From positions 2,707,164-2,771,163 of the forward strand of contig NW_004955465.1 in NCBI RefSeq assembly GCF_000276665.1: a stretch of 64,000 nucleotides of DNA, written 5' to 3'. Positions 13,161 through 24,525 of the stretch are shown one piece after another (within the stretch, counting starts at the first letter, position 1; the number at the start of each line of letters is the position of its first letter). The stretch is from Chinchilla lanigera (Eukaryota; Chordata; Mammalia; Rodentia; Chinchillidae). A program made the translations under genes and the position numbers. The notes below the pieces were generated by a model. It was not told the origin of the DNA and ran no database searches. It saw only the letters and a program-made list of their open reading frames with translations.

Positions 13161-13335
13161 GTTTGTAGAGTGAATATAATAAATAAAGTACTCACATGCT
13201 ATTGGAAAAGTAGGACTGTAATAGCCGTAAAACTTTTGAGCAAAAAGAAATCTTGGGTCATTTACATTTTTTCTCCTGGTCTGGTAAAAACTCTACACTC
13301 CTTTGGTGTATTTCCTCTTCTCCTAAAGCACAAGT

Positions 13336-13385
13336 GTTATTACTTCCATTTTACTGGTGGGGAAACTGAGGTACAGATATATTAG
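13336..13385 (+). repeat. MIR SINE core fragment
   Basis: The sequence 'ccattttactggtggggaaa' followed by 'ctgaggtacagata' is the MIR core region. It is short and old. Confidence 0.55.
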
Positions 13386-13645
13386 TGAATGGCCAGTGTC
13401 GTCACTGCTCTCTAAACGAAGCCCTCTCTGACCTGAAAGCTAGGTCTCTTCCAATTCTTCCAAAGATTGGTTCCATTTTTGCTCTGAGGACTTGGGGAAT
13501 CTTCTTCACCATAGAAAGAGTCAATCAAGGGTTTGGCTCTTTGGGTAAATGCACACCCCAACCAGAGGAGCTCTGCTTTGATCTCATTTATAATTTGGGA
13601 CTAGGGCATAAGATTTTGTTTGGGGGAGGTAGAGGATACCAGTGC

Positions 13646-13647
<2 letters not shown>

Positions 13648-13681
<34 letters not shown>
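13648..13681. repeat. Poly(A) tract, 34 bp
   Basis: An uninterrupted A run follows 'ggtagaggataccagtgcct'. It may be a retroposon tail, but I could not recognise the upstream body. Length is likely to vary between individuals. Confidence 0.9.
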
Positions 13682-13683
<2 letters not shown>

Positions 13684-13969
13684 ATGAAGCCAATTTGGTT
13701 GTTCTACACACTTTTTAACTCATGTTGCTTCCTGGAAGAAAATCCTAAAGCTCTTGTAACCTCTTGTACAGTGGAAGTTTCATTAAAGGGAAACCAGTTC
13801 TAAACTTCTCAGGAGAACCTTGGTGTTGTATTTGCACACACCCATGGCCGTAAGTGTGCAAAAGCACAGTCACACACTCACACATCCCCTTTGCATTCCC
13901 CAGTTCCTGGACGTTCCAGCTCTGGAGGGAGTTGCCTCTGAACTCCCACTCACAAGAAAAAGCAAAGAA

Positions 13970-14900
13970 AAAAGAAAGCGGCTCTTGCCAGTGACCACGC
14001 CCACGCTTCCCGGCAGTCTGGCCGCAGCCCTCATCAGTCAGGTATGCTGTCTGCTCACCTTTGTAGGCCTTCTCAGCAGCCAAAAGGTTCTGCAAACCGC
14101 AGCCACTTTATGTTCCACTAGCGAAACGAATTACTACCAGCCCTCGAGGGAGACCTTGGCAGTCATGATGACGATGCGCAGGAGAGATCGCTCCAAGGAA
14201 CCCCCAGCCGCTGAGGCCAAGTCCCAAGGGAAATAGCTTGCAGGTGAGTGTCTCCCTGCCTGACTGCAGGCTGGGAAGGAGCGGTGGCTCTGTGACCAGG
14301 AGAGGGGCCACGGGGCTTCCCAGAGAGCACTGATCTCGCAGACAGAGTGTCTCAGGACACGTGACGTGGACCGGAAAACCTGTGCTGGGGAAGTTGCGCT
14401 CGGTCTCCAGCTATATGCTTTTTCGCTGGTAGGAGACTGGGATGGCCCAGGCGACTTCCAGGCTGTCATTGCAGAAAGGGGAAATGTTTTGAGGTGATGC
14501 GCAGGGAGATGCACCGTGGTGATTTTTCTACACTTCACAGTTCTCCGTGTGCCATAAAGCGCTCAAATACGGTTCTCCTGTGAAGTCACGTGAACAGTTG
14601 TAATGCCATGAACAGTTTTGGTCAAAGATGGTCAATGCGTTCTGGGGAACGTTTCTCCTGGCCAGATAAGTAAGGACCCAACAGCAGAAGGCCTTTTCAC
14701 CTCCCCTTCCTGCTCTTTTTTTTCTACCCCTAATTTAAGCACTGCAAAGCGTCTTTTGACCCCAAGGGCTTCCCTCTGTTTCCGGTATTTCTGGTTCCTC
14801 TCTGCACCAGCCATGTCAGATGGGGCCGCGCACCGAAGGAAACTGCGGGGCAGAGCTGTGGGTGGCAGCGTGGTGAACTTTCCAAGCCCTTCCCGTCACT
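13970..14900. promoter_or_regulatory. CpG-richer unique patch, possible promoter or enhancer
   Basis: CpG dinucleotides are visibly denser here than in the surrounding 20 kb, and no repeat is recognised. It holds E-box/CRE-like motifs ('acacgtgacgtgg' near 14355 and 'tcacgtga' near 14585). A splice-donor-like 'cttgcaggtgagtg' lies near 14240. It could be an upstream regulatory element or an unannotated non-coding first exon. The frames on both strands do not resemble any family I know. Confidence 0.3.
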
Positions 14901-16237
14901 TGCCTGGGCACTGCTTCGCTAGTGCAGCCTCAATTTTCCCGGACTGTCAGGTGTTAAAGTCACTAGTAAATGAGCCTGTCAGTATGGGGGTGATGCTACC
15001 AGAAAGTCCTGGTCAGATCCAGCTGGCTGAGCAGGCTCAGCTGCTTACTGACAGCTGTGGAAGACCTAGGCCGCAGCAATCCAAGGAGACACCGATCAAA
15101 GCCAGCCCAGGTGTGTCCTGCTTCCCGTAGCTGTGGAGCACACCCATAAGGGCCACACCCACCTGGCCCAGCCAGATAAGCACAGTCCTGAGGCATCAGC
15201 CTCTGCAACAGGGGATGAATCATCCCTGGGAAACTGGATGCCTTAAAATTCAGAAAGAGAGTGTTTCCCCATCTTTCTTCCTTTTGAAGCCTAGAAGTCC
15301 AACTATAATACATTTTTTCTTTACAATCAGGAAAAATCTGTATCCCCTGAGAAAAAAATAAAGCTCAGAGATTCGCAGTTTATCCCAGTCTGCATAGCTC
15401 TCATATTTTACAGGTGGCAGTGCTTAGTCTTTCAGTGGTGTGTGATCCAGCTGGGCGTGGTGGGTGGAGTAGAGGGAGAGAAAACCCACGCACACACACC
15501 CCACAGGCTAATGAGGAAATCACTGGCTGCTCTATCTTGCCATTGAGTCAAGCCTGACATCTCTGTGCTCCATGCATCACAGTTCTTTAGATACTTCAAC
15601 CACCAGGGGATAAAATTTCCTGACAGGTACCTAGAAAGCATTGAAGACCATACTAGGGGTGCACGGGAGAGGGAGTGTGAGTTTTGATGGGGATGTACAA
15701 TAGCCCCAAATGGAAGTGGGTGGCATGGGAGATGGGAAAGCGGCCAGTGGCAGTAGGAGAAAACCTGAATGTAAATCATCAGTACTGTGATTTCTTTAGG
15801 AGTAACTTTCTGTGAAACCTTCCTATTGAGCCAATATAGCAAATCTCGGAGAACGTGGGTCAGAAACCCCATGGGTTTGGTCGCGAATAATCTCCAGGAT
15901 ACTGTTCCCTGAGGATAAAAGAGATTTCAGGAAATGAACAATAGATTTGCATTAGTAGAAAGGGAGAGACAACAAAGCCCTTCTTTGTTAACTCATAGAA
16001 ACTTCTCGAGCCCTGCTGCCACTGAGCCTTTGTGGCACAGGCTGTAGGCAGCATTTTAAAGTGACCACAGGGCACAACAGAACACAGTATTAGACGTATA
16101 AAACATGAGTAGTGGAAACACGCTCACCATACTAACTGTAGCTTGACAATGAATTCCTATGAGCAAAGAGAAAGACAGCTAATTTTCTGACCGGTTATCC
16201 TTATTGATTTTACAAGATCATTTCACTTTTGATCATT

Positions 16238-16327
16238 TCTTCCATCCAACTACTAACGAGGCCCGACCCTACTTAGCTTCCGAGATCAGACGAGATCGGG
16301 CGCGTTTAGGGTGATATGGCCATAGAC
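16238..16327 (-). pseudogene. 5S rRNA retropseudogene, 3'-truncated
   Basis: Read on the minus strand it starts 'gtctatggccatatcaccct' and continues 'cgcccgatctcgtctgatct', 'cggaagctaag' and 'agggtcgggcc'. This matches about the first 90 of 120 nt of vertebrate 5S rRNA with a few substitutions. The 3' third is missing, so internal promoter elements near its 3' end are incomplete. A 10-bp direct repeat, gatcatttct, flanks it (16231-16240 and 16328-16337), as expected for a retroposed copy. Confidence 0.9.
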
Positions 16328-16762
16328 GATCATTTCTCAAAAGAACTGGAAACGATAAAAGGTAGAACATTGCAACAAAACTCTGGAGAATCCATACCTG
16401 AAATATTTTATTTCTATTTCAACTAACATTGCCTTTATCAATGACTATATCTGAAGTCCTACCTTTAGAATCCTGTGTTCATACTGGGGTACAGGCAGGT
16501 CTGGGTATTTTTAGGGTCTGAGAGAAGGTTCACTGATGGTCTATTTGTTGGGCCTTATGAGCTTTCTAGAAACTAAATTACACCTCCCCACAAACACAAC
16601 TGAGAAACTCATCTATAGCAAGTAGTACAGTGTATACTTGGATCATGGTACTTGTATTTTTCTTTCAGTGGCCCAAGTTTGTCTTGGGACTTAGATTCAT
16701 ACTTGACCTGAGTCTCATTTTTAACCAGATAGAGAGATGAAACAATTCATTTTGGAGAAGGC

Positions 16763-16785
16763 AAAAAAAAAAAAAAAAAAAAAAA
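16763..16785. repeat. Poly(A) tract
   Basis: An A run of 23 bp in otherwise unique sequence. No SINE body was recognised upstream of it. Confidence 0.85.
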
Positions 16786-17400
16786 GCATATCTACTAATG
16801 AGATATAAATTAGAAATAATTCTTTAGTGGTGTAAGATTTAAATAATGTAATTTCTAAAAGATCATCTTGTTTACTAAAATGGATATATTCAAAACAGGC
16901 TTCATTTTTGAGAGAGGAAAGAAAAATCAGTTTTAGGTGTGGCTTCACAAACGGAAACATGTTGTATTTTCACCCACACCCACACCCGTACTTGTATACA
17001 CTTTCCCTTCATTGCCCCATTTATCCCTGCCAACTGTGTGACAAAGGCCATGCTTCTGAGCAGGGATTACCATGTCATAAAGTCTGGATTACTTTGCCCA
17101 GTGCTGAAGTTGCTTTAGTTATCAAAGTTTCTCAATCCTCCTATCATTCTAGGGATAAGAGCACAGCTTGGTCTTGGATGTCCTGGGTTGGGTAAGGGGG
17201 TAAAAGTTTTATTACAAATGCTGATTCTTGACCCTTACTCAGACAAAATGAAGCAGAACCTTGAGGAGTGGGATCAAAAAACCTGTTTTTGAGTGAGATT
17301 CACAAGTGATTCTTATGAAAAATGAAGTTTGGTAACCAGTGCCAGAAAATTGCAAGTAAATTGGCTCATTTAAAAAACAGACAAACAAACCAGATCCAAA

Positions 17401-17504
17401 GGTTTTTGTTTTGTTTTGTTTTGTTTTTCTGGTACCGGGAATTGAACTCACGATGTCACACTTGCCAGGCAGGCGCTGTGCTGCTGAGCTAAATCCCCAG
17501 CCCC
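17401..17504 (-). repeat. ID SINE
   Basis: A (GTTTT)n tail is followed by the reverse complement of the ID unit ('ctggtaccgggaattgaact' to 'gagctaaatccccagcccc'). It belongs to the same subfamily as the other ID copies in the window. Confidence 0.9.
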
Positions 17505-17799
17505 AAGACACAAAGTTTTGCCTTCAGTTTCACCCTTATCTCAGCGACGGTGGCTCTGCTACTGGCTCTGCTGTCTACCACTGCCCTCCACTAACCCAGG
17601 AACAAGAAAAAGAAAGCAAAAAAGAATAATGAAATGTGAAATGACAAAATTCAAGAGATAAACATCTAAGTAATAAATGCTAGGAAATTGAAACTAGAAT
17701 GTTCTTTATCACCCTCCTCCATGACTCAAAAACACCCACGACATCATCACATATAAAGCCACTGTGATTCAGGTAACAAGTTCTACTGATGTTTGTAAA

Positions 17800-17932
17800 T
17801 ACACATTGAGTATCATTAAACCCCCAAATCTGCAATTGGAAATGCTCCAAAATTTGAGCAGAACTTTTTTTCATGCTGACCTAGCCCTCAAAAATTTCAG
17901 ATTTCAGATTTTTGGATTAGAGATAATCAATT
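17800..17932. mobile_element. Tigger/pogo-like MITE fragment
   Basis: 'ttgagtatcattaaac', 'ggaaatgctccaaaatttga' and 'atttcagatttcagattttt' followed by 'ggattag' match the inverted-repeat ends of a common pogo-type non-autonomous element ('ttgagtatcccttatctgaaa'). The family name was not confirmed. Confidence 0.55.
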
Positions 17933-18418
17933 ATCTGTTCAAATGTCCTGAAACATGGGTAGTCCCAAGGAGTTTGTATAGGACCTACTCAGTTTGACTC
18001 AGGTCAAATGATTCAGAGATGTGAGCAGAAAAACAAAGCAACGTGAGTCAAAATAAAAATTGATAGTGAGTTTCAATCTCAAAATAGAAAATATATGTTT
18101 AACTAATGTATGAATTGACCATAACTCCCATAGATATACACATACAGAGAACACAGCTCAAAATATTTCATGATAAGGATGCATAATTAAAAATGTTTGG
18201 AGAACAGGGCCCTGTTGCATTCCTTCAGGACCATGATAATTGAAAACAATTTGAGCAATTAAAAAATGATGACATGGTACTATTATATGGTCATGTAAGA
18301 CACATTTTTAGAAAAGATTTGTGACTTAATAGAAGACAATACTTAGCTCAAAGGAATCCGTTTCTACTGGTGAAGTTGAGACTGTGCTGGTCAGGTAGAT
18401 GAAATGCTGGGATGCAGA

Positions 18419-18803
18419 AGCTGTTGTGGTCTGGACCTCAAAGGTTCTCTAAATCTCATGTGTTGAAAGCCTGGTAGTCAGCCTGTGCTGCTTTTGGGAG
18501 GTCGTAGAAACTGCAGGAAGTAGAGCCCAGTAGGAGGAATAGGCCTCTGGGTGTGTTCTTGCAGGATATATTGGGACCCATGTGGCTCCTCTCTTCTTTC
18601 TCTTTCACTTCCCTGTCACCGTAACAAGAGGAGCTTTGCCCTACCAGCTGTTCCCTACCGTGTTTTGCCATAGGCTGACAGTGGTGGGGCTGAGTAATCG
18701 TGGACTGAAGCCTCTGAAATCATGAGCTAAAATAAATCTTTCCTCCTTTTAAAGATGATTATCTCAAGTATTTTGTCACAGTGTCAGAAAACTGACTACT
18801 ATA
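18419..18803 (+). mobile_element. MaLR-class LTR
   Basis: 'tctcatgtgttgaaagcctg' at the 5' side and 'ctgaagcctctgaaatcatg', 'gctaaaataaatctttcctc' and 'tattttgtcacagtgtcaga' at the 3' side give the MaLR LTR layout, with AATAAA near 18731. No internal region is attached. Confidence 0.7.
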
Positions 18804-19147
18804 GATATCTTTTCCAGGAAAATGAGATCAGATAAGGTAAGAAACTTCTAGCGGATCTTAACCACACCCTTGGCTGGGATTGGGAATTGAAGGCAATCAT
18901 GATATTTCAGTGGGGCTTCCAAGAGTCTTTCAGTCTCTACTGGGATTCAAAATGTAATCATATTAATTATTGTTGGGTCTTACAAGTAGTTGAGGAGAAG
19001 TGTCCAGTATGAGTTTTTACATTCATGCTTTTGCTGAGATTTTTACACAGACTGTTTCACTTAGAAGGATTAAACTTCTAATCTCATCAATTCATTATTT
19101 TAAAAAATCAACACTTACTTGTGTTTTGATCAGAAAGGAAACCTCCA

Positions 19148-19353
19148 TTCCTTTTTTTTTATTTTCCAGTACTGAGGATTGAACCTAAAGTCTTCATACT
19201 ATATCCCCAGCCCTTTTTATTTTTATTTTTATATTTTTAAAATTTTGATACAGAGTCTCAGTATCTAGTCCAGGCTGGGCTTGAACTTGCAACCCTTCTG
19301 TCTCAGCCTCTCAGAGTGCTGGGGTGACTGGTGTGCACCACTATACCTGACTA
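19148..19353 (-). repeat. B1-dID composite SINE
   Basis: A reverse-complement dID unit ('actgaggattgaacctaaag' to 'atatccccagcc') is followed by a T/A-rich linker and a reverse-complement B1 unit ('cagagtctcagtatctagtc', 'caggctgggcttgaacttgc'). Confidence 0.8.
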
Positions 19354-19555
19354 GTTCTTTGTCTTTGCATTTTGGTCCCTTGTATTCTACACTGTAGCTG
19401 TGACATGTTTTATAAAGGGATCCAACCTATGGTGATCGACTGGCTCAGCTTGCCTGGGGTTGTTTCAATTTAGGCATGGGAAGACTCACCTTCTAAGAAA
19501 TTCCTCCATTGCAGGTAAACTAGGATGGTTTGTGACTCTGATGCTATATTTGCCC

Positions 19556-19708
19556 AATAAGGTAGCTACTAGATACTTGGGGCTATTTAACTCCCATTCA
19601 ATAAAAGTAGAATGAAATTAAAATTTCAGTTCTTTAGTTGCACTGGCTGCATTTTAAGGGCTCAACAATAACATGTAGCTGGTGACTACCATATTCGACC
19701 ACACAGAA
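19556..19708. mobile_element. Short inverted-repeat DNA transposon fossil
   Basis: 'aataaggtagctactagata' at one end and 'tgtagctggtgactaccata' at the other are imperfect inverted arms around 'attaaaatttcagttcttta'. This resembles a hAT-type MITE common in mammals. The family is not certain. Confidence 0.45.
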
Positions 19709-20764
19709 GTTTCCATCACGGCAGAAAGGTCTGTTGCATAGTGCTGAGCTTAGAGGGTATTTTCTGGAACTACTGTAATGTCCTTTAAAACATTCCCCTC
19801 ATCAAATGTTGAGCAAGCTCATGTGACAGCGCTGCCACTCCTTGAACACAGAGACTGCTGGGTCAGCAAAGCCACAGTGAAAACTTGGTTTTCAGAGTTT
19901 GCATCAGGTCTATGCCTTTAATCTTCTGAGAACCTGGGAATTTGTAAGCATTTGTTAGCATTCAGTAGAAATGAAACCATGGGATAAGAAACATTGAAGA
20001 TCACAGTAAGAGAAGACAGTTTGGCTTCTTTTAAATTGTGTCCATCAGACATTCAGGGCGCATTAATTCTGTTCCCACTTATAGCTTTTCTTTTGACGTG
20101 CAGCACAGCCAACCGGGTAGCTGGGTCTGAGTTAGAGCTGAGGGAGGACATGCATGAGGAAGGCCACCCTCAGTGTGTGACTTGCAAGTGCAGACTGCTG
20201 CACCCTGACCCCAAGCATCAGTCTGATGGAAGCCACAAAGCAGCCAGGAGTCATGGAGAGAACAGCACTCTGACAACGTCCCCTTCCCCAGGGGCAAAGA
20301 CAAATCAGAAACAGAGACAAAGCCAATCTACCCATTGGAAGACACATTGCTGAATGACTTAACTGTGAGCACAGCAGTTTATTCATCTCAGAAGATGGTT
20401 TTGGACACTTACTATGGTTCTTGCTCCTGAGCCATTCACTGAGATGAGGAGCAGTTTAACATGTTTACTGATTACAAGTCATGATGATCTACAAAGATGG
20501 TGGTGAGGACGGTGGAGATGTTGATGGTGATGATTACATCTCCTGGGAGGTTTTTAAGTGTCAAGCTCTGTGCTTCTCATGGAATAATACAAGGCAGTAC
20601 TTTGGGAATTAATATAGGCGTCGGCGGGCTCCCCAACTAAAAATACGACCTTCTACTTTTTTAAGCTTTCTAAGAAATTTAGCATTTAAACACAGGGAAA
20701 ACCTCTTAGAAGTTATTTGGACAGAGAGCATGGTGAACATTGTACATAGTGGAGTTTGTTTTTC

Positions 20765-20845
20765 TTTTTTAAATAAACTTTTAATTTTAGAGTAGTTTTA
20801 GGCTTATTGAACAATTGCAAAGATAGTACAGGCATCCCCAGAGGC
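20765..20845. repeat. Possible old L1 3' fragment
   Basis: 'ttagagtagttttaggctta' and 'caattgcaaagatagtacag' look like a diverged L1 3' piece. It is short and weak. Confidence 0.3.
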
Positions 20846-20883
20846 TAATTGGATTTGAGTGAGAGGACAATGACTTCAAGCCC

Positions 20884-20952
20884 CAGTTTTGCCATTTATT
20901 CATTGTGTACCCTTGCACAATGATTGGACATTGTGCACCCTTGCACAATGAT
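20884..20952. repeat. Tandem duplication, about 28 bp unit
   Basis: Two near-identical adjacent copies of a unit containing 'cccttgcacaatgat', joined by 'tggacattgtgca'. This is a small local duplication. Confidence 0.6.
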
Positions 20953-21568
20953 AGATCAAATCTATAGATGTGATCTGCTCAAGCACCAAATGATGCAGTA
21001 ATGTTTGCTGTAGACTGTGGTAGGAAAAGAAAAAAAGAGAGAGAGAAGAAAGGTAAAGTGCTCAGTAAATGCTCAGGCCATTGAGATGCTTAAAAATCAT
21101 TAATATTTATTTTTATTTGTATGGATGATATATTTCTTTTAATGAATCAATGAAAATCACATATTTTATTCATTTATTTATTTGTTTTTTATTTTAAAAA
21201 ATAAAAGAAGGAAAACATATTAACCAACAGACATCCATTTACAAAAATAGCATAAGAGCAATACAAACAAAACAGAGTTATAGACAAAGTGTAGGAAATT
21301 AACAGTGGTTGTTGTATTACTTATTGATATCTTCAAAGTGGTTTCTCAGGAAAACAGAGACATACAAGATTGATCAAACAAGCAATCATTAACTGTTCCT
21401 TTCTGTAGGGCAATAGATGACAGTAGTACAACTATGTTAGCTATCGTGTATATATACAAATACATAATTTCCCCTTCTTTCCCTTCTCTTTTCCCACACC
21501 CCAGTTGCCCTTTACTTTTGAGCATTTTCCTATCATTTCACAATGTCTATCATACCTCCTAGTTTTTA

Positions 21569-21603
21569 TTCACTCTTTCAGGTTTTATACCTGAAAGAGT
21601 GAA
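21569..21603. repeat. 15-bp perfect inverted repeat, 5-bp loop
   Basis: Arms 'ttcactctttcaggt' and 'acctgaaagagtgaa' flank 'tttat'. It is not followed by a T-run that would suggest a Pol III terminator. Confidence 0.85.
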
Positions 21604-21849
21604 AATCACATATTGCAATAATTTTAAGTGGCTAGTATTTAACAGTGACTAGTTTGTTTCTTTGAAGGGCAAATTTTATTTCCTTCTGTATTTCACCTCT
21701 TTTTTCAGGGAGTTGAAGAAGTTCTTATACCTAAGCTTTGCTCAAGCCCAACTCACACCAAGACAAATGAATCTACCATTTTATCTTGTGTTGTCCACAA
21801 TCCTCTTTGTCCCCAAAGAGACAAGGAAGATGGAGTGGATATATCCACT

Positions 21850-22095
21850 GTCTTAGTCATTCAGGTTACTATAACAAAACTACCACAGCCTGGGTGGCTT
21901 AAACAATAAACAGAAATGTATTCCTCACAGTCCTGAGGACTGGGTATTCCAAGATCAAGTTGCCAGTCTCCTTGGTTGGTGGTGAGGACCCCAGCTGGTT
22001 ACTTCTTCATGGATTGAAGAGAGAGAAGTAAGGTTGAAAGCATTTCTTCTTATAGGGGCACTAATCCCATCTTGAGAAGTTCACCTTGATGTCCT
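21850..22095 (-). mobile_element. MLT1-type MaLR LTR
   Basis: 'tgtcttagtcattcaggtta', 'gcctgggtggcttaaacaat', 'attccaagatcaagttgcca' and 'ggggcactaatcccatcttg' are the reverse complement of an MLT1-type LTR in the right order. Confidence 0.8.
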
Positions 22096-22742
22096 TCTTT
22101 CCTCCAAAAAGGCTTGTTTCCAAACACCAGCAGACTTGGATGGATTTGAGAAGCGGTCACAGACATGCAGTCCCAGCACCCCTCCTAGATGGGAAGCTAA
22201 AGTGCTCTGCTGATCCACGAAAGATCACTGAAGGAGCTTGTACAGCCCCTTCGGGAGCTCTGGGAACAGGTACTTTGGCCTTCCCTTAGGTGGCTGGTGA
22301 ACACTGCAGCTTCCCATTGTTTCCGTGCAGAGTTGCAGGGGAGGCAGAGAGTCAGAGAAACCAGAATAGCAACCAACTTTCACAGCATTCCCTGTGCTTT
22401 CCTTTCTGTGATCACAAAGATAATGAGGGCCATCCTCCCTCCAACACACAGAGCTCTCCAAATCCCCAGGCTTCCATGGGATCCATTTAGTTCCTGCACA
22501 TTTTTCTCCATTGCTGCCCAAGAATCACTCCTACTGCCTGATTTCTTGAGAAGAAAATGCTTCTAACTAGACAATATTTGGGCTATGCATTCAAAATCAG
22601 TTTTCTGAGGCTGGAAAATATGATAAATAATTGAGCACAGTAGAATTTCTCTGTATTTCTTTCTTTACCCAAAGGACAGTTTTCACATTATCATGTAGCT
22701 TTCACCCTAACACGGACACATGAACTCAGCATTGTCTTCTGT

Positions 22743-22744
<2 letters not shown>

Positions 22745-22792
<48 letters not shown>
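22745..22792. repeat. (CT)n microsatellite
   Basis: About 23 CT units, with no visible interruption until 'ctatctgtctg'. Confidence 0.95.
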
Positions 22793-22798
<6 letters not shown>

Positions 22799-23279
22799 CT
22801 GATAACAATTCACAAAACCAAAACCTTGGACTGTAGGTCAATTTCAGTTGCCCCTTTCAATTCCTAAGAAACTCGGCAGGAGCTGGTGGGAAATTTTGGG
22901 TCATTATGATCTTCGTGGAAAGCCCCAGGTTGAGAGTAAAGACTTTTTTTCTCAGTTTGAAAGCCAATGTTGGCCTTAAAACAACTGTGAAATATGTTTG
23001 GAAATGGTTCCCACCAATTTTTTCTGGAAAGAATTCAGGCTGCTAGAAATGAAGGGTCTAGTGATAGATTTAGTACCTCTGCCATGCTGTTCACTGAAGA
23101 CTCACTGCGAAAGTTGCTCCCTCCAGCACGTGTCCTAGAATGGGCACTTGTGCACCACACGGACCTCATTCTGTTTAGGTAATGACTGTAATGACCAAGG
23201 TTCTGCGTGGATTTCCTACCAGAAAACCTAATGCGTTTTGAGTAATTACAACCTCAACTGCTCTACCCACAGCACCCAC

Positions 23280-23395
23280 GTGTGCTGTCTCGTTCAATCT
23301 GCACAGCCATGCTGTGAGTTGGGTGTTATTACTGGTCCAATTTCCCAGTGGAAGAAACTGAGATGCAGAGTTTTATGAGCTCACCAGAGCAACGC
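23280..23395 (+). repeat. MIR SINE
   Basis: 'tctcgttcaatctgcacagc', 'tgttattactggtccaattt' and 'gaagaaactgagatgcagag' run in MIR order. Confidence 0.6.
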
Positions 23396-24286
23396 ACATG
23401 AGAAAAACCGGACCCAATCTCTGAAGTAGAGATCCCTGACTTTGGATCTTTCCCAGGTGGCTGCTTTGTAAAAATGATCAGAAACCAGCATTGCACTGCA
23501 GGCCAACAGCCTCATCAGAATGAGAAAAATCAAGGCGAGAGCCTCTCTAGGCATCCAGCAGCCTGCAAACATTTCCCAGTCCTCCCCTCAGTGACATTGA
23601 TGGTGGACATAAGAGCCTCACAGGGATGGTAGTCTGCAGTGCCCAGACTGTCCTAACTGGCCAGCTGGCCCAGGGCCTTCTGCACCCAGTATATCATCTC
23701 CTAGCTCCTGAGCCTCCAGCCTCTCACGTCGAGGGGACAGCAAGATGGATGGAAACAGGGGTAGTCACACTGATCCCCCTAGAAAGCCAAAGCCTGCATA
23801 AAAATGTTTTCGTTACCACGGTGGAGGGGAGGATGTCTTTGGCAAGGAACCTGAAATGGTGTCGCTGAATGCGGCGCAGTAATACTGCCGCTCATAACAG
23901 AAAAAGCAGTCAGTGCCCCACCGTTTCAAGCAAGAACATTGGAGAGTAGCCTCATTGGAAGACAGCCTTGAAGACACATGCCTATGCTTTATCCTCTCCC
24001 CGTCTGGGCCTTTTGCAAAGCATTTTAACACGACCCCTTCTGTACTGCAGGAGGTGCACAGAGGAGAGGAAATGGCAGTATATTGTGGCAAAAGGTTTTG
24101 ACATCCTTCAAGAAACAGTATACAGGAGGCTGGATTCTGAAGTGAAGGGTCAGGAGACAGTGCTCTAACTTGCTGATAATCCTATACTTTTGTCCCAAGA
24201 GCTCACAATTTGTAAAGCAACCTTATCCTCAACAGGCCACCTTTTAAGGAGACCTACTCCTGTTGAACTTAAGAAATAAAGGCTGA

Positions 24287-24406
24287 TTTTTTTTTTTTTT
24301 TTTTTTTTTTTTTGGTTTTTTGGTTTTTCTCCGGTACCGGGAACCGAACTCACGACCTTGCGCTTGCCAGGCAGGCGCTTTGCCGCTGAGCTAAATCCCC
24401 AGCCCC
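24287..24406 (-). repeat. ID SINE, left copy of a tandem pair
   Basis: A poly-T tail and then a reverse-complement ID unit. The 90-odd bp from 24322 to the final 'cccctaagg' is identical to the copy 119 bp downstream. The pair shares one outer 11-bp direct repeat, aaggctgattt (24279-24289 and 24527-24537). Confidence 0.95.
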
Positions 24407-24420
24407 TAAGGGAGTGCAAC

Positions 24421-24525
24421 TTTGTTGTTGTTGTTTTTTTGGTTTTTCTCCGGTACCGGGAACCGAACTCACGACCTTGCGCTTGCCAGGCAGGCGCTTT
24501 GCCGCTGAGCTAAATCCCCAGCCCC
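24421..24525 (-). repeat. ID SINE, right copy of a tandem pair
   Basis: A (GTT)n/T tail followed by an ID body identical to the left copy. It is separated from it by 14 bp, 'taagggagtgcaac'. Confidence 0.95.

Noticed and set aside
13820..15130. 138- and 170-codon plus-strand frames as possible genes
   Set aside because: No recognisable family, and opposing frames of similar length on the minus strand. The region is kept only as a possible regulatory patch.
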